Program-made: the position numbers and the translations under genes
In this document: positions 33,315 through 42,255 of the stretch, in pieces
How positions within the stretch are numbered: position 1 is the stretch's first letter
Layout of the letters: every line of letters starts with the position of its first letter
The notes under the pieces: model-generated
What the model was told of the DNA's origin: nothing
What the model saw: the letters and a program-made list of their open reading frames with translations, nothing else
The model's database searches: none
Origin: Deltaproteobacteria bacterium
Lineage (GTDB): Bacteria; Bdellovibrionota; Bdellovibrionia; Bdellovibrionales; JAMPXM01
Assembly: GCA_017302795.1 (NCBI GenBank)
Contig: JAFLCB010000001.1
Coordinates: 434,001-498,000 of the forward strand
DNA length: 64,000 nt
Direction of reading: 5' to 3'

Positions 33315-34730
33315 CTTCTTCAATCCGGGGTAGTCAATTTTGAACGAACGAGTGAGCGGAATCTTCTCCATAAACAAAACTTTATCCGGCAGCAGCTTGA
33401 TGGGCAGCTTCGGCTTCAATAGTTGTACGACTTCCCGTTGCGAAATCTTCTGGGTTGTCTCGAGCGCTAGAATCAAACTCTCTAGGCCGTCATCTGTTTG
33501 AACCACAGTAGCTGCAGCTTGAACGATTCCCGGAATTTGTTTCGCAAGGGATTCAATCAGGACGGGATAAAAACGTAATCCATTGATCTTTATCATTGAA
33601 TCTTTTCGTGCGATGAACCGAAATCGGCCATTCTCGTCTGATTCAAAGAGGTCTCCCGAATTTACGCTGGAGATCACTCTTCCAAGATCTTGAGGATAGT
33701 ATCCCAACATTGTGCCGACTCCCGAATGAACAAGCGTTCCCATATCTCCTTCTTTTTCATGAAGCTCTAATTTTACGCCCTTCAATGGATCAAACAGTTC
33801 ATCCAACTGCGTCTCGGAACACAAATGAACCCGAATCAGCGACCGGAAGGTTTCAGTCTGGCCATACGTCTTAATAATATTAGATTTCGGGAAAAAAGAT
33901 CTGATCTGATTCAACTCATCGAGAGTCAAACTCCCTCCGGAAACCGTCACATATTTAAGAGATTTTCCGCTAAACCTTAAGCCGTGACTGCGAGCAAGAA
34001 ACATTCTCCAGAAGCTTGGAACAGCGGTAAGGCCGGTGATTTGTTGTTCGTCCACAGCAAGCATTAGGCGCTCAACGAAAGTGAGTCTGTGAACGTACAA
34101 GGAAACCCCTGCCAGCAGGGAGGTCAATAGCTGATTCAAACCCAAATCATGCGAAATATTTAGAAAACTTAAGACCCGGTCTTCTGACTGTAGTCGAAAA
34201 CTATCAATTTCACCCACTGCCCTTGCTACCAAGTTCGCCTCGGTTACCATCACAACCTTTGGATGTCCGGTCGAGCCCGACGTCAAAAGGCACCATCTAC
34301 ATTCAGGAGGCATCGGTGCGACGGCAGGCCGATTTGCATTTCTCAAAAGCGAATAGTTTAAATATTCTCCGACCGACTCGAACCCAGAAAAAGAGGCAAG
34401 ATATTCTCGGCTCACTAGAATAAAGTCCACCGGGCATTCATTCAATAGACTTTTATACATCTCCGTATAGCCATCCGACACAACGACGCCTTTAATCTCA
34501 AGTGCCAACAAAGCCGTTGTCAGCATGCACTCATCCACACTTTTGGACGAAAAAACTGAAACAAAACTACTCGTAGAAACACCATGTTTTTTAAAGAAAC
34601 GTCGTCCGTCTTCAATTTTTTCTAAGATCAAATCACCCGTAGCCGCTTGAGTTTCATCATAGAACTGAACCCTCGAGCCTCTCAATTTCAGATTTTTCAG
34701 AATAGTTTCGGCCAGCCCGTTATTTTTCAT
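33303..34730 (-). CDS. AMP-forming acyl/aminoacyl ligase (ANL superfamily), carrier-loading
   Basis: 475 residues. ANL motifs: P-loop LLTSGSTGHPKVVMVTEANL (about 148-167), ISHDLGLNQLLTSLLAGVSL, A5 YGQTE (289-293), A7 SGDLFESDENGRFRFIARKD with Asp360, hinge KINGLRFYP, and the late catalytic Lys464 in LTRSFKIDY. The 'nisHDLGLNQLltsl' block matches acyl ligases found with exosortase A (TIGR03098) better than DltA. It adenylates a carboxylate and most likely loads the ACP at 32612. It is 16 bases downstream of the MBOAT gene, one transcript. Substrate not readable. Confidence 0.87.
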   Translation of the reverse strand: MKNNGLAETILKNLKLRGSRVQFYDETQAATGDLILEKIEDGRRFFKKHGVSTSSFVSVFSSKSVDECMLTTALLALEIKGVVVSDGYTEMYKSLLNECPVDFILVSREYLASFSGFESVGEYLNYSLLRNANRPAVAPMPPECRWCLLTSGSTGHPKVVMVTEANLVARAVGEIDSFRLQSEDRVLSFLNISHDLGLNQLLTSLLAGVSLYVHRLTFVERLMLAVDEQQITGLTAVPSFWRMFLARSHGLRFSGKSLKYVTVSGGSLTLDELNQIRSFFPKSNIIKTYGQTETFRSLIRVHLCSETQLDELFDPLKGVKLELHEKEGDMGTLVHSGVGTMLGYYPQDLGRVISSVNSGDLFESDENGRFRFIARKDSMIKINGLRFYPVLIESLAKQIPGIVQAAATVVQTDDGLESLILALETTQKISQREVVQLLKPKLPIKLLPDKVLFMEKIPLTRSFKIDYPGLKKLIP

Positions 34731-34746
34731 TTGAACCCAAGCATTG

Positions 34747-36087
34747 CTATAGCCTCATATAGTAAAAAACGTAAGAACCTGTTTTCATATACACGCCAAC
34801 TAAAATGGCGAGGATTGTCGATAGCACAATCATTGACACATCGTTCTTGAATTTTCGACTGAATGTCTCTGCTACAATCATTACCACAATCATTACTACC
34901 GTTAGAATGTTGTCATTAATAATTGCTAAAATCTTATCGTCCGAGAACACGGTGAAGTCGTAGCGAAATGGTTGATGGGTACGTCGAAAAAGTGTGAAGA
35001 GGTGAAGAACCGCGTAAATATGAAATACAAACAGAACTCGTACAGGAAGAAACCATTTTGAATTCTCTAAGAACCGGAAACGAGCTCCCAGTTGAGCGAC
35101 AAGCAAAATGGCTGCACAAAGAAGCCCCCAGGCTATCATTTCAAGAAAGAAACCGTGCCAGAGGCCGCCAATAAGGAAGGCGAAAAAAACACCCAAGTAG
35201 GGACTTCTAAACTGAACTGCGAGCGGAAAATAGACGTACTTTTTAATCCAATTGGAGAGTGAGATATGCCACCGTGCCCAGTAGTCAAAAAAACTTTTCG
35301 AAAAATACGGCTGATCGAAGTTATCGGGCATCCGAATTCCGAACAAGAGCGAAACTCCTCGACCAATGTCTATGAGGCCTGAAAAGTCACAATACATATT
35401 GAAGAAGCCAAAAATGGCAGTCCCCCATGCAGCAAGGCCAGGAAGGATACGATCTGGATAGGCCATTTCTAACGAGCTCAGGGTGGTTTCTATAAACTGG
35501 GAAATCACTGTTATTTTAAAGAGTCCCAAAAAGATCGAGAAGACCGAGAAATAAAAGTTTTTCGAGAAAATGGCGGCGGAAGAATTCTTAACGCTTTGCT
35601 CGAAATCACTGTACTCGACAATCGGACCGACCACCACTTTCGGAAAGTAGAGGTTATAGAGAAGGTAGTCTTGAATTCTAGTCGCTGGAGGAATATTTCT
35701 TTTCCACACTTGAACGAGGTACCCGATGTTCTGAAGTGCAAAAAATGATAACCCGATTATAACTTCGAGCTGGAACCTGTTCGCCTTATAGGCCGTCGTT
35801 TGATCATTGATAAAAATCCGAAAATAAACAATCACCAGCAGCTGCGCGACGATGCCAATCCAAAGCGAAAGGGTACTCTGATTTTTTTTCAACCATCGAG
35901 AGTACCAATAGACGGCAGCAGCGTTCGCGAGAATCACAACAAGAGAGGTCCAATTCCACGAGAGAAGAAACAGCGCGCTTCCAAGAAGTAAAACCCATTG
36001 CTGGGCCATGGGGCGACTTGAAAGTCCCCAGAAAATAGCTAGAAGAACAACAAAGAAGATTAAGAATTCGAAATCAAAAAAATTCAC
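34747..36087 (-). CDS. MBOAT family membrane-bound O-acyltransferase
   Basis: 446 residues if translation starts at GTG 36087, giving the family-like VNFFDFEFLIFFVVLL start; TTG 36141 with GGAG 8 bases upstream is a possible longer start. About ten membrane segments; MBOAT core: GLSFFALQNIGYLVQVWKRN, FPKVVVGPIVEY, FFNMYCDFSGLIDIGRG, DYWARWHISLSNWIKKYVYF, and FLIGGLWHGFFLEMIAWG with the catalytic His near residue 310. This is the DltB/AlgI branch, which passes acyl groups from a cytosolic carrier through the membrane to an extracytoplasmic acceptor. First gene of a unit with the AMP ligase. Confidence 0.92.
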   Translation of the reverse strand: MNFFDFEFLIFFVVLLAIFWGLSSRPMAQQWVLLLGSALFLLSWNWTSLVVILANAAAVYWYSRWLKKNQSTLSLWIGIVAQLLVIVYFRIFINDQTTAYKANRFQLEVIIGLSFFALQNIGYLVQVWKRNIPPATRIQDYLLYNLYFPKVVVGPIVEYSDFEQSVKNSSAAIFSKNFYFSVFSIFLGLFKITVISQFIETTLSSLEMAYPDRILPGLAAWGTAIFGFFNMYCDFSGLIDIGRGVSLLFGIRMPDNFDQPYFSKSFFDYWARWHISLSNWIKKYVYFPLAVQFRSPYLGVFFAFLIGGLWHGFFLEMIAWGLLCAAILLVAQLGARFRFLENSKWFLPVRVLFVFHIYAVLHLFTLFRRTHQPFRYDFTVFSDDKILAIINDNILTVVMIVVMIVAETFSRKFKNDVSMIVLSTILAILVGVYMKTGSYVFYYMRL

Positions 36088-36262
36088 GTTTCCGGACCTT
36101 GCATCTAAGCGAATCGTTTCATGAAAAAAAACGCGATCCAAGTGAAAAACTCCGCCTTGCAGTGGTCAATCTCGACGGTCGGCCCGGTCTTTTCAGCTCT
36201 TAGAGCCGAAACTTGTCACTCCGGGCTGTATGTGCGCCATAGGAATATTCTATAGGTTTTGT

Positions 36263-36288
36263 AAGCGTCTGATATTTGGACGCTTTTT
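36263..36288 (+). terminator. Hairpin with short T-run in the leader of the transglycosylase gene
   Basis: AAGCGTC (36263-36269) pairs with GACGCTT (36279-36285) across a 9-base loop, followed by TTT. No forward gene ends just upstream, so it would act as an attenuator for the gene at 36360 or stop stray transcription from the opposite-oriented module. Weak evidence. The rest of 36088-36359 holds no gene I can support; an imperfect TTTCAGCTC/GAGCCGAAA hairpin sits at about 36190-36210. Confidence 0.3.
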
Positions 36289-36359
36289 CCGAGGTTTCCA
36301 ATTTATCAAAGGGCACCGAGCTTGCTCTCTCACAGGCGTTCTGAATCGAGGAGCGTGCT

Positions 36360-37865
36360 GTGACCGATGGACTCAAAGAAAAAAAACCGAGTATTTATGA
36401 TCGCCTGTTGCGTGCGACGGCCTACAGCAGCGGCTTTGCGGCTATTGCGCTGTCGATATTGACCGGCCTCAATCCGGACCAAAACGGAGGGTCTCTATCC
36501 TCCGACCGCGCGGCAATTGAATCGGATCGTCTGCGACTTGTCGATGAGAACAGAACTGCGGAACGCCAACGAGAACGAGGCCGCGAAAAAATTCGCCTGG
36601 GCTCGGGTCCCGCCAGACCACAGCGAGACCGCGATCTTCCTCTGCACAACGACGGTCTTTGGTTTGATCGCTCTGCGATACTTCTTGATGAAGAAACTCG
36701 AATCGAAGATACCTTCAATATTTCTCCAGGTCTCCACGACCGAGTCGGCTTCTGGTTTGATATTTACAGCCGCTACGATTCCCATAAACGGGTCATTCAC
36801 CACTCGCATTTTCCATGGATTATTTTTAAAGTCGTCGACGTCGAGCCAATCATCAGCGCGAGCTTTCCGAAATTTCGTTGGCAGCGAAATCAAATCGCCG
36901 ACGCCGTCGTAAAAAAAGAGCTGGCTACTGTTCGACGCGCACTTGACTCGATTTCGAGGATGCGTCCATCTGACTTAGATTCTGACAAGCTTTCGAACAC
37001 CGAACTCCAGGTGCACAGCGCACTTAAAGGCCTATTGAAGGACGGACGGGGCGATGTCCGAAAACATGCCCGTCGGGCGCGCCACGATGTTCGCGTTCAA
37101 ACTGGTCAGCGAAACTTTTTTGCAGAAGGACTGCAGACTGCGCCCCGGTACCTGGGTGTGATGGAAGAGATCTTCGAAAAGCACAGACTTCCCATTGAGC
37201 TCACTCGCCTGCCGCTAGTGGAATCAAGTTTCAATAAACATGCAAAATCCAAGGTGGGTGCCGCAGGCATTTGGCAGTTCATGGAGAACACCGGTCGAAA
37301 AAAGAAACTCGTTATCAACGACGACATCGATGAACGAAAATCACCATTCAAGGCAACCGACGCCGCGGCGAGGCTGTTAAAAGAAAATCACATGATTCTT
37401 GGCCGCTCATGGGAGCTTGCCGTCACGGCATGGAATCATGGACCCGGCGGAGTCAAAAAGGCCTCCAAGGCAGTTGGTTCGCGTGACCTTGCTAGAATCA
37501 TTGAGCGCTATCACTCTAAGCGCTTTGATTTTGCGTCTGAAAATTTTTATGCCGAGTTCCTTGCAGCGCTTTATACTGAACGTTATTCAGACGTGATTTT
37601 CCCGGGTCTTCCGCGCCATGCGCCCTTAGAGATTCAAGAGTTGAAGCTGACCCGAAAAATGCGGGTCGACGAAATTTTGAAAGTCGCTTCGATCAGTATG
37701 GATGAATTTGAAGCGATCAACCCTGATCTGCTTAAGCTCTTAAAGTCAAAGCGCCCGCTCATGAAGGGGCTTCGGATTCACGTTCCATCCGACGCAAAGT
37801 CTGCTATCGAATACTTGATGGCTGGCGAAGATGCGGATCAACGGCTCATCGGAGCCAATGGCTAA
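36360..37865 (+). CDS. MltD-like membrane-anchored lytic transglycosylase
   Basis: 501 residues from GTG 36360 with GAGGAG upstream. A single hydrophobic segment near residues 20-40 (AYSSGFAAIALSILTGL) anchors it. The SLT domain is at about 250-400: LPIELTRLPLVESSFNKHAK (catalytic Glu of the ES motif), GAAGIWQFMENTGR, and LAVTAWNHGPGGVKKA. This set and the preceding LQTAPRYLGVMEEIFEKHRL are MltD/Slt35-like. A C-terminal region (TRKMRVDEILKVASISMDEF, AINPDLLK) looks like a degenerate LysM unit. It would cut peptidoglycan glycan strands. Its 3' end overlaps the convergent gene by 20 bases. Confidence 0.88.
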   Translation: MTDGLKEKKPSIYDRLLRATAYSSGFAAIALSILTGLNPDQNGGSLSSDRAAIESDRLRLVDENRTAERQRERGREKIRLGSGPARPQRDRDLPLHNDGLWFDRSAILLDEETRIEDTFNISPGLHDRVGFWFDIYSRYDSHKRVIHHSHFPWIIFKVVDVEPIISASFPKFRWQRNQIADAVVKKELATVRRALDSISRMRPSDLDSDKLSNTELQVHSALKGLLKDGRGDVRKHARRARHDVRVQTGQRNFFAEGLQTAPRYLGVMEEIFEKHRLPIELTRLPLVESSFNKHAKSKVGAAGIWQFMENTGRKKKLVINDDIDERKSPFKATDAAARLLKENHMILGRSWELAVTAWNHGPGGVKKASKAVGSRDLARIIERYHSKRFDFASENFYAEFLAALYTERYSDVIFPGLPRHAPLEIQELKLTRKMRVDEILKVASISMDEFEAINPDLLKLLKSKRPLMKGLRIHVPSDAKSAIEYLMAGEDADQRLIGANG

Positions 37866-40365
37866 CCGTCGCGACGATTCCTTCTTGGACGAGAACCGTC
37901 GCCGCGAACTGTCGGTTTGATCCTTCGGTTTCCACGATGACCGTTTGCAATCCGTCTTTTACGCCCAAAAGAAGGAAGCCTCCCCCCGGTTCGCCGTATT
38001 CTCGAGAAGTCATCTCGCCTCGAGAATCAAAGTAGATAACTTTCGCGGCCGCCGAAAGCGCACTCTCTTCCATCGTCACGCGGAAGCGCTGACCTTGTAT
38101 AAAGCCAAGTATGTTTCCGGTTTGAGGGATCGTGTTGTATTTAACCTGGCCGATAACTCGGTCATACCAACCGCGACTGACCATCGGGACATCGAGGTGG
38201 CGCGTGTCTGGATTCTGGATCAAACGAACTGACAAATAGTCCGGGCCACCTTCGACATCAAGAATTGATGGAGCTCCTAAATGTGCTAATTTTATCGCGC
38301 GGCCGGCTTCGGCATCGATCACCATTCGGCGGGTCTTAATGTGCCCCATTGGTTTGAGATCGACCTGGACTCCTACATCCGGATTGAAAGCCTCAAAAGC
38401 CCGCGCGTGAATTTCAGACGCGCGCAAAACATCGAGCTCGAGATGAGACACAGTTCCAGGTTCAGCTGGTATGTAAACTGGATCAGACGTTCGCTTACCA
38501 AGTTGAATTTGAATTCCGTGAAGGCCCGTTGTCGCGCCGGGCAGCGCGAAGATCCCATTCGACCCAGTGGATTTAAGGGTCGGATCAGGAAGCATAAGTT
38601 CGTTGAAGTAAATGGGCTCGGCAACACCCTCAGTCAGGACTTCAACTTTTGCTCCGGCAATTGGAGTTGAAGACCTCATAACTCGACCCCAGATTACACC
38701 TGTAGTTTGTGAGATCTGTTCGATCGGCTTCATGCTTTTGTCCGTCAAACCTACAAACGCGTTCATCATTTTCGCAGAAAAAACCGGGACGACCGGCTCG
38801 GAACCGCTGGTCATCATTGCTAAGGTCGGCCAATGATCTTTCGTCTTTAGCCGAGCCACAACCCGCGAACCCTCCGAGAACTTAGATTCTTCAAAGTGGC
38901 CGCCGCTAACCGAACGGACAACCGAGGGCGTTTGATTGAATTCGACTTTCGCCCCTTGAAGACCGCGCGAAACCGCACGAGCCCCCGAAGAAGTTCCTGT
39001 CGCTGAAGACGAATAGGCTGACTGCGCCCGACCCGCGATCCCGGAACTCATTGGCTGAACCTTCAAAACTAAGCCGTCTATATTTCGTCGATCTCTGTTT
39101 GAGTTCTGGAGAAGTACACTTGCTAGCTCGAGTTGTCCTCGACCAATGACTTCACCTTGAGGCGAACGTACCTCCGCCACAAGGTGACCCTCCATCGACT
39201 CCACAAATATTTCGTATCGCCCTTCGCGAATCCAAACCGCACCAGACTCTATAAAATGTCCACGTGACTCGCGCACAACTGCGATGCGGTCTCGCGCATG
39301 AGTCAGCGCTAAGCCGCCTGCAAGCTCTATAGGTCCGCGAATCATGATTTGTCGACCGGCTGGTGCCAGCGCGCCGCTTGTCGAATTCCCTGAAGTAGCG
39401 CCGTCGACGAGTGAAGCACTAGACCGACCGGCTAGTTCTTGTGCTGCTGCCAATGAAATGCCGCTACCTGGCTTAACCACGGCCGCCGGCGCTGCTGACG
39501 TTCTTCGCGACGACGGTTCCATGCTTCGTCTAAATATAGGTTGCGATGCGGAGTCTGTTCGGGCGTTGGCCCGAGGCCTATTCATTATTCCTTCTTGAGC
39601 GATCGGCATAAACAAAGCGGCCAGCAATTGTTCGCGCGTGAAGCCGGACTTCGAAAGCGAGATGACTTTCGGCGAGGGAGCAACCGCTTGCGGCGACGGT
39701 ACTACAGCTTGAATTTTAATCTCTTCCAGTTTTCGACCCGTGTGTTGGGCAACACTAAGACCCGTTGAGGCTCCGCTGCGATTTGCCAACGAATCCTGTT
39801 TTTGTTGAAGGCGCTGATAGGGATGCGGAAGCGGTGGCGCTATGACCGAGGGCAACACGGCCGGCGCCAAGCGAACAGCATTTCGCCGACTTAAAACGGA
39901 TGCTTCGAATTGGCGATTAGATGCGATTATTTTTTCAGCCATTCCCGTCGGAGAAACGAGGTCCATTGCGGGCGAAGGCGTCACGCCTGCAGAAAGTCGA
40001 ATAGCTGGGACGCCAAGACTTGGATTGGGCTCAATTGCGGCCCACGGTTGATCACGCAAAGCTTCTTCAAGAGCTGCCACTGGCGGAGCTTCGCGATTCA
40101 GGCGAACCGCGATCCCTTCACTGAACATGCGCGGCTTTAATTCTTCTTCAGCGATGTAACGTTCGTAAAGCGAATGGATAGTTGTCGATTCAGGAAGCGA
40201 AAGCCAAACTCCAAAACCCGCAATTGCGATTGTTGATATCGCAATAGAGAGCGCGTTGCGCTCGATCTCATAGCTAATTTTAGAGCCGGTTTTTAAACCG
40301 GCATCAAGGCTGCTTGCTCGAACCACTTGTCGCTCATTCCTTGAGGAGGGTTCACGCGCGCTCAC
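37846..40365 (-). CDS. Very large single-span surface/periplasmic protein of unknown function
   Basis: 839 residues from GTG 40365. The first about 37 residues are polar, then one membrane span (NALSIAISTIAIAGFGVWLS), so most of it lies outside. Residues about 60-330 are proline/serine/alanine-rich low complexity. The C-terminal half has beta-sandwich blocks resembling carboxypeptidase-regulatory/Ig-like domains: GVIWGRVMRSSTPIAGAKVE, GSNGIFALPGATTGLHGIQI, and EGRYEIFVESMEGHLVAEVR. I do not recognise the whole. It is next to an MltD-like gene and a lipoprotein, consistent with an envelope or cell-surface role. Confidence 0.75.
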   Translation of the reverse strand: MSAREPSSRNERQVVRASSLDAGLKTGSKISYEIERNALSIAISTIAIAGFGVWLSLPESTTIHSLYERYIAEEELKPRMFSEGIAVRLNREAPPVAALEEALRDQPWAAIEPNPSLGVPAIRLSAGVTPSPAMDLVSPTGMAEKIIASNRQFEASVLSRRNAVRLAPAVLPSVIAPPLPHPYQRLQQKQDSLANRSGASTGLSVAQHTGRKLEEIKIQAVVPSPQAVAPSPKVISLSKSGFTREQLLAALFMPIAQEGIMNRPRANARTDSASQPIFRRSMEPSSRRTSAAPAAVVKPGSGISLAAAQELAGRSSASLVDGATSGNSTSGALAPAGRQIMIRGPIELAGGLALTHARDRIAVVRESRGHFIESGAVWIREGRYEIFVESMEGHLVAEVRSPQGEVIGRGQLELASVLLQNSNRDRRNIDGLVLKVQPMSSGIAGRAQSAYSSSATGTSSGARAVSRGLQGAKVEFNQTPSVVRSVSGGHFEESKFSEGSRVVARLKTKDHWPTLAMMTSGSEPVVPVFSAKMMNAFVGLTDKSMKPIEQISQTTGVIWGRVMRSSTPIAGAKVEVLTEGVAEPIYFNELMLPDPTLKSTGSNGIFALPGATTGLHGIQIQLGKRTSDPVYIPAEPGTVSHLELDVLRASEIHARAFEAFNPDVGVQVDLKPMGHIKTRRMVIDAEAGRAIKLAHLGAPSILDVEGGPDYLSVRLIQNPDTRHLDVPMVSRGWYDRVIGQVKYNTIPQTGNILGFIQGQRFRVTMEESALSAAAKVIYFDSRGEMTSREYGEPGGGFLLLGVKDGLQTVIVETEGSNRQFAATVLVQEGIVATVSHWLR

Positions 40366-40414
40366 TTATCCATGTGATACATGCGGTCGTCTTTCGATGA
40401 CTAAGCTAGGATAT

Positions 40415-40879
40415 TCAAAATGCTCGAAAATCGTCAATGACGTTAAGATCAGCTGGACGATTATCCAAGGCGTCCTTGATTCGTTTGCGGACATCTTTCG
40501 TCAGCTTAGAGTCCTCTCCAAGCTTGTCGTATTTTTTCTTGGAACCCCTGGCTCGCTTTTCACGTGTGACGACCACATTGATCGTGTACGGGCGGCGCGA
40601 TCCCAAAACTGTAATAACGGCTTTGCCGCGCTCTCGGGCTGTTTCCGAAGGTACATCGATGTCTTTCGCATCGAAGTACTCGCTGGTAATCTCCCGGCCG
40701 TTCATACTCTCTTTTTTTACGCCGCCAGGCATATTGTCCATGACGATTTTGCGAACCACGGTCAGTGGTAACATCACGTTTTTAATACCGTTTGAGGCAC
40801 AGCCACCCAAAGAAATCGCCGCTAGCGAGATCGCCAAAATCAACGCGAGAGGTCTCGCGATGAGCGAGCCAAAATTCAC
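40415..40879 (-). CDS. Small predicted lipoprotein
   Basis: 154 residues from a GTG that overlaps the stop of the transaldolase gene (GTGA). Signal segment [14 protein letters not shown] and lipobox SLGGC, then [20 protein letters not shown]. The mature part is a charged alpha/beta domain with [20 protein letters not shown] and a lysine-rich region [21 protein letters not shown] do not recognise a family. Coupling with the transaldolase gene seems fortuitous. Confidence 0.75.
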   Translation of the reverse strand: MNFGSLIARPLALILAISLAAISLGGCASNGIKNVMLPLTVVRKIVMDNMPGGVKKESMNGREITSEYFDAKDIDVPSETARERGKAVITVLGSRRPYTINVVVTREKRARGSKKKYDKLGEDSKLTKDVRKRIKDALDNRPADLNVIDDFRAF

Positions 40880-41520
40880 TTAGGTACCTTCTCCGCATCT
40901 TTTAAGAACTGCTGAATACCCGCATCTGTCAGCGGGTGATTAACCAGCTGCTTAATCACTTTGAGTGGGCAAGTTACGATGTCAGCTCCAATTAAGCCGG
41001 CCTCCAGCACGTGAATAGGATGACGAATACTCGCGACCAGGATTTCAGTCTTGTAATTGTAGTTGTCGAAAATCGTCTTCATGTTGCTGATCAGGTCCAT
41101 GCCGTTTGACGATACGTCGTCGAGACGACCGACAAATGGTGAAACCAGCGAAGCGCCCGCTTTTGCCACCATCAACGCTTGCAATGGAGAAAAGATGAGC
41201 GTGACATTCGTCTTGATTCCCTCAGCCGCAAATCTTCGAACCGCAACTAGACCTTCTTCGCACATCGGGATTTTTACGACAACGTTGTCAGCGATCTTCG
41301 CAAGCTGACGACCTTCTTCGTACATTTTATCAGCTGTAAGGCTGATGACTTCCGCAGAAACCGGGCCTTTCACAATGCGGCAAATATCCGCGATGCAGTC
41401 CGCGTTTGTTTTTCCAGTTTTAGCAACCAACGTCGGGTTGGTGGTAACTCCGTCGACCCAACCGCGTGCGTTGGCTTCTTCGATTTCTTTAATATCCGCT
41501 GTGTCGATGAAGAATTTCAT
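40876..41520 (-). CDS. tal: Transaldolase (small, fructose-6-phosphate-aldolase/TalC type)
   Basis: 214 residues, the short form. [76 protein letters not shown] with the Schiff-base Lys, [20 protein letters not shown], and [20 protein letters not shown]. The group contains both transaldolases and fructose-6-phosphate aldolases; sequence at the active site does not separate them by eye. Cytosolic, pentose phosphate pathway. It follows dapB by 39 bases on the same strand. Confidence 0.93.
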   Translation of the reverse strand: MKFFIDTADIKEIEEANARGWVDGVTTNPTLVAKTGKTNADCIADICRIVKGPVSAEVISLTADKMYEEGRQLAKIADNVVVKIPMCEEGLVAVRRFAAEGIKTNVTLIFSPLQALMVAKAGASLVSPFVGRLDDVSSNGMDLISNMKTIFDNYNYKTEILVASIRHPIHVLEAGLIGADIVTCPLKVIKQLVNHPLTDAGIQQFLKDAEKVPK

Positions 41521-41559
41521 CTGGTGCCTCTCGTATGGGTGAATGACCTTGGTCTAGCA

Positions 41560-42255
41560 TCAGCCCAAGGTGTCTGCAAGACTGTAACTGCCGGCTGGTT
41601 TGCCAACGATCCAACGCGCTGCGCGACAGGCACCTCGAGCAAATACGGCACGATTTAGGGCCTGGTGCCCAAACGTTAGAACTTCTGAATCTGAAAACGC
41701 CAGGACCCGATGATCTCCGACTACACCGCCGCCCCGGAGGCTAACGATTTCACTCGCCCTTTTCCCGGTTCGCTTCAAAAGCTCATCGTCAATTAAAAGT
41801 GCGGTCCCACTTGGTCGGTCACGTTTGTGACGATGATGGGTTTCTTCGATCGACAAATCAAAGCCATCAACGCCCTTTAGCGCATCCAGTGCCTTCGCTA
41901 AAATTTGCACTCCAATACTCATGTTGGCCGAATATAAAACTGGAATGTCGCTACCCGCGTGAGACAAAGCATTTCGCTCGGCTTCGGACAACCCAGTAAC
42001 GCCACTAACGAGTGGTATCTTTCGCCGTACACACACCTTGGTTACATCGACGGTCGCTACCGGTAGCGAAAAATCAATCACTACATCTACGAGCTGCCCC
42101 GCTTTTTCGAGGGCTAAGAAACACGCCTCAAGGCCGTCGGGCTCACGCCCCACGCCTCCGACAATATTCACCAGGCCAGAATCTTTAGCGACAGCTTCGA
42201 TCTCAAGGCCCATGCGCCCAGATCGACCAACAACGATAACGTTAACGGGCTTCAC
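41560..42255 (-). CDS. dapB: 4-Hydroxy-tetrahydrodipicolinate reductase
   Basis: 231 residues, on the short side, from a GTG overlapping the dapA stop (GTGA). Nucleotide-binding GRSGRMGLEIEAVAKD start, VVIDFSLPVATVDVTKVCVR, PLVSGVTGLSEAERNAL, ANMSIGVQILAKAL, and the substrate motif SIEETHHRHKRDRPSGTALL with catalytic His and Lys. SLRGGGVVGDHRVLAFSDSE is the usual C-terminal block. It reduces the dapA product in the diaminopimelate/lysine pathway using NAD(P)H. Confidence 0.95.
   Translation of the reverse strand: MKPVNVIVVGRSGRMGLEIEAVAKDSGLVNIVGGVGREPDGLEACFLALEKAGQLVDVVIDFSLPVATVDVTKVCVRRKIPLVSGVTGLSEAERNALSHAGSDIPVLYSANMSIGVQILAKALDALKGVDGFDLSIEETHHRHKRDRPSGTALLIDDELLKRTGKRASEIVSLRGGGVVGDHRVLAFSDSEVLTFGHQALNRAVFARGACRAARWIVGKPAGSYSLADTLG

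Noticed and set aside
29742-36087. Reading the six-gene module as an ordinary alginate-acetylation (AlgI/AlgJ) cluster.
   Set aside because: Alginate acetylation does not use a carrier protein, AMP-forming ligase or PLP decarboxylase; only the MBOAT and SGNH parts match.
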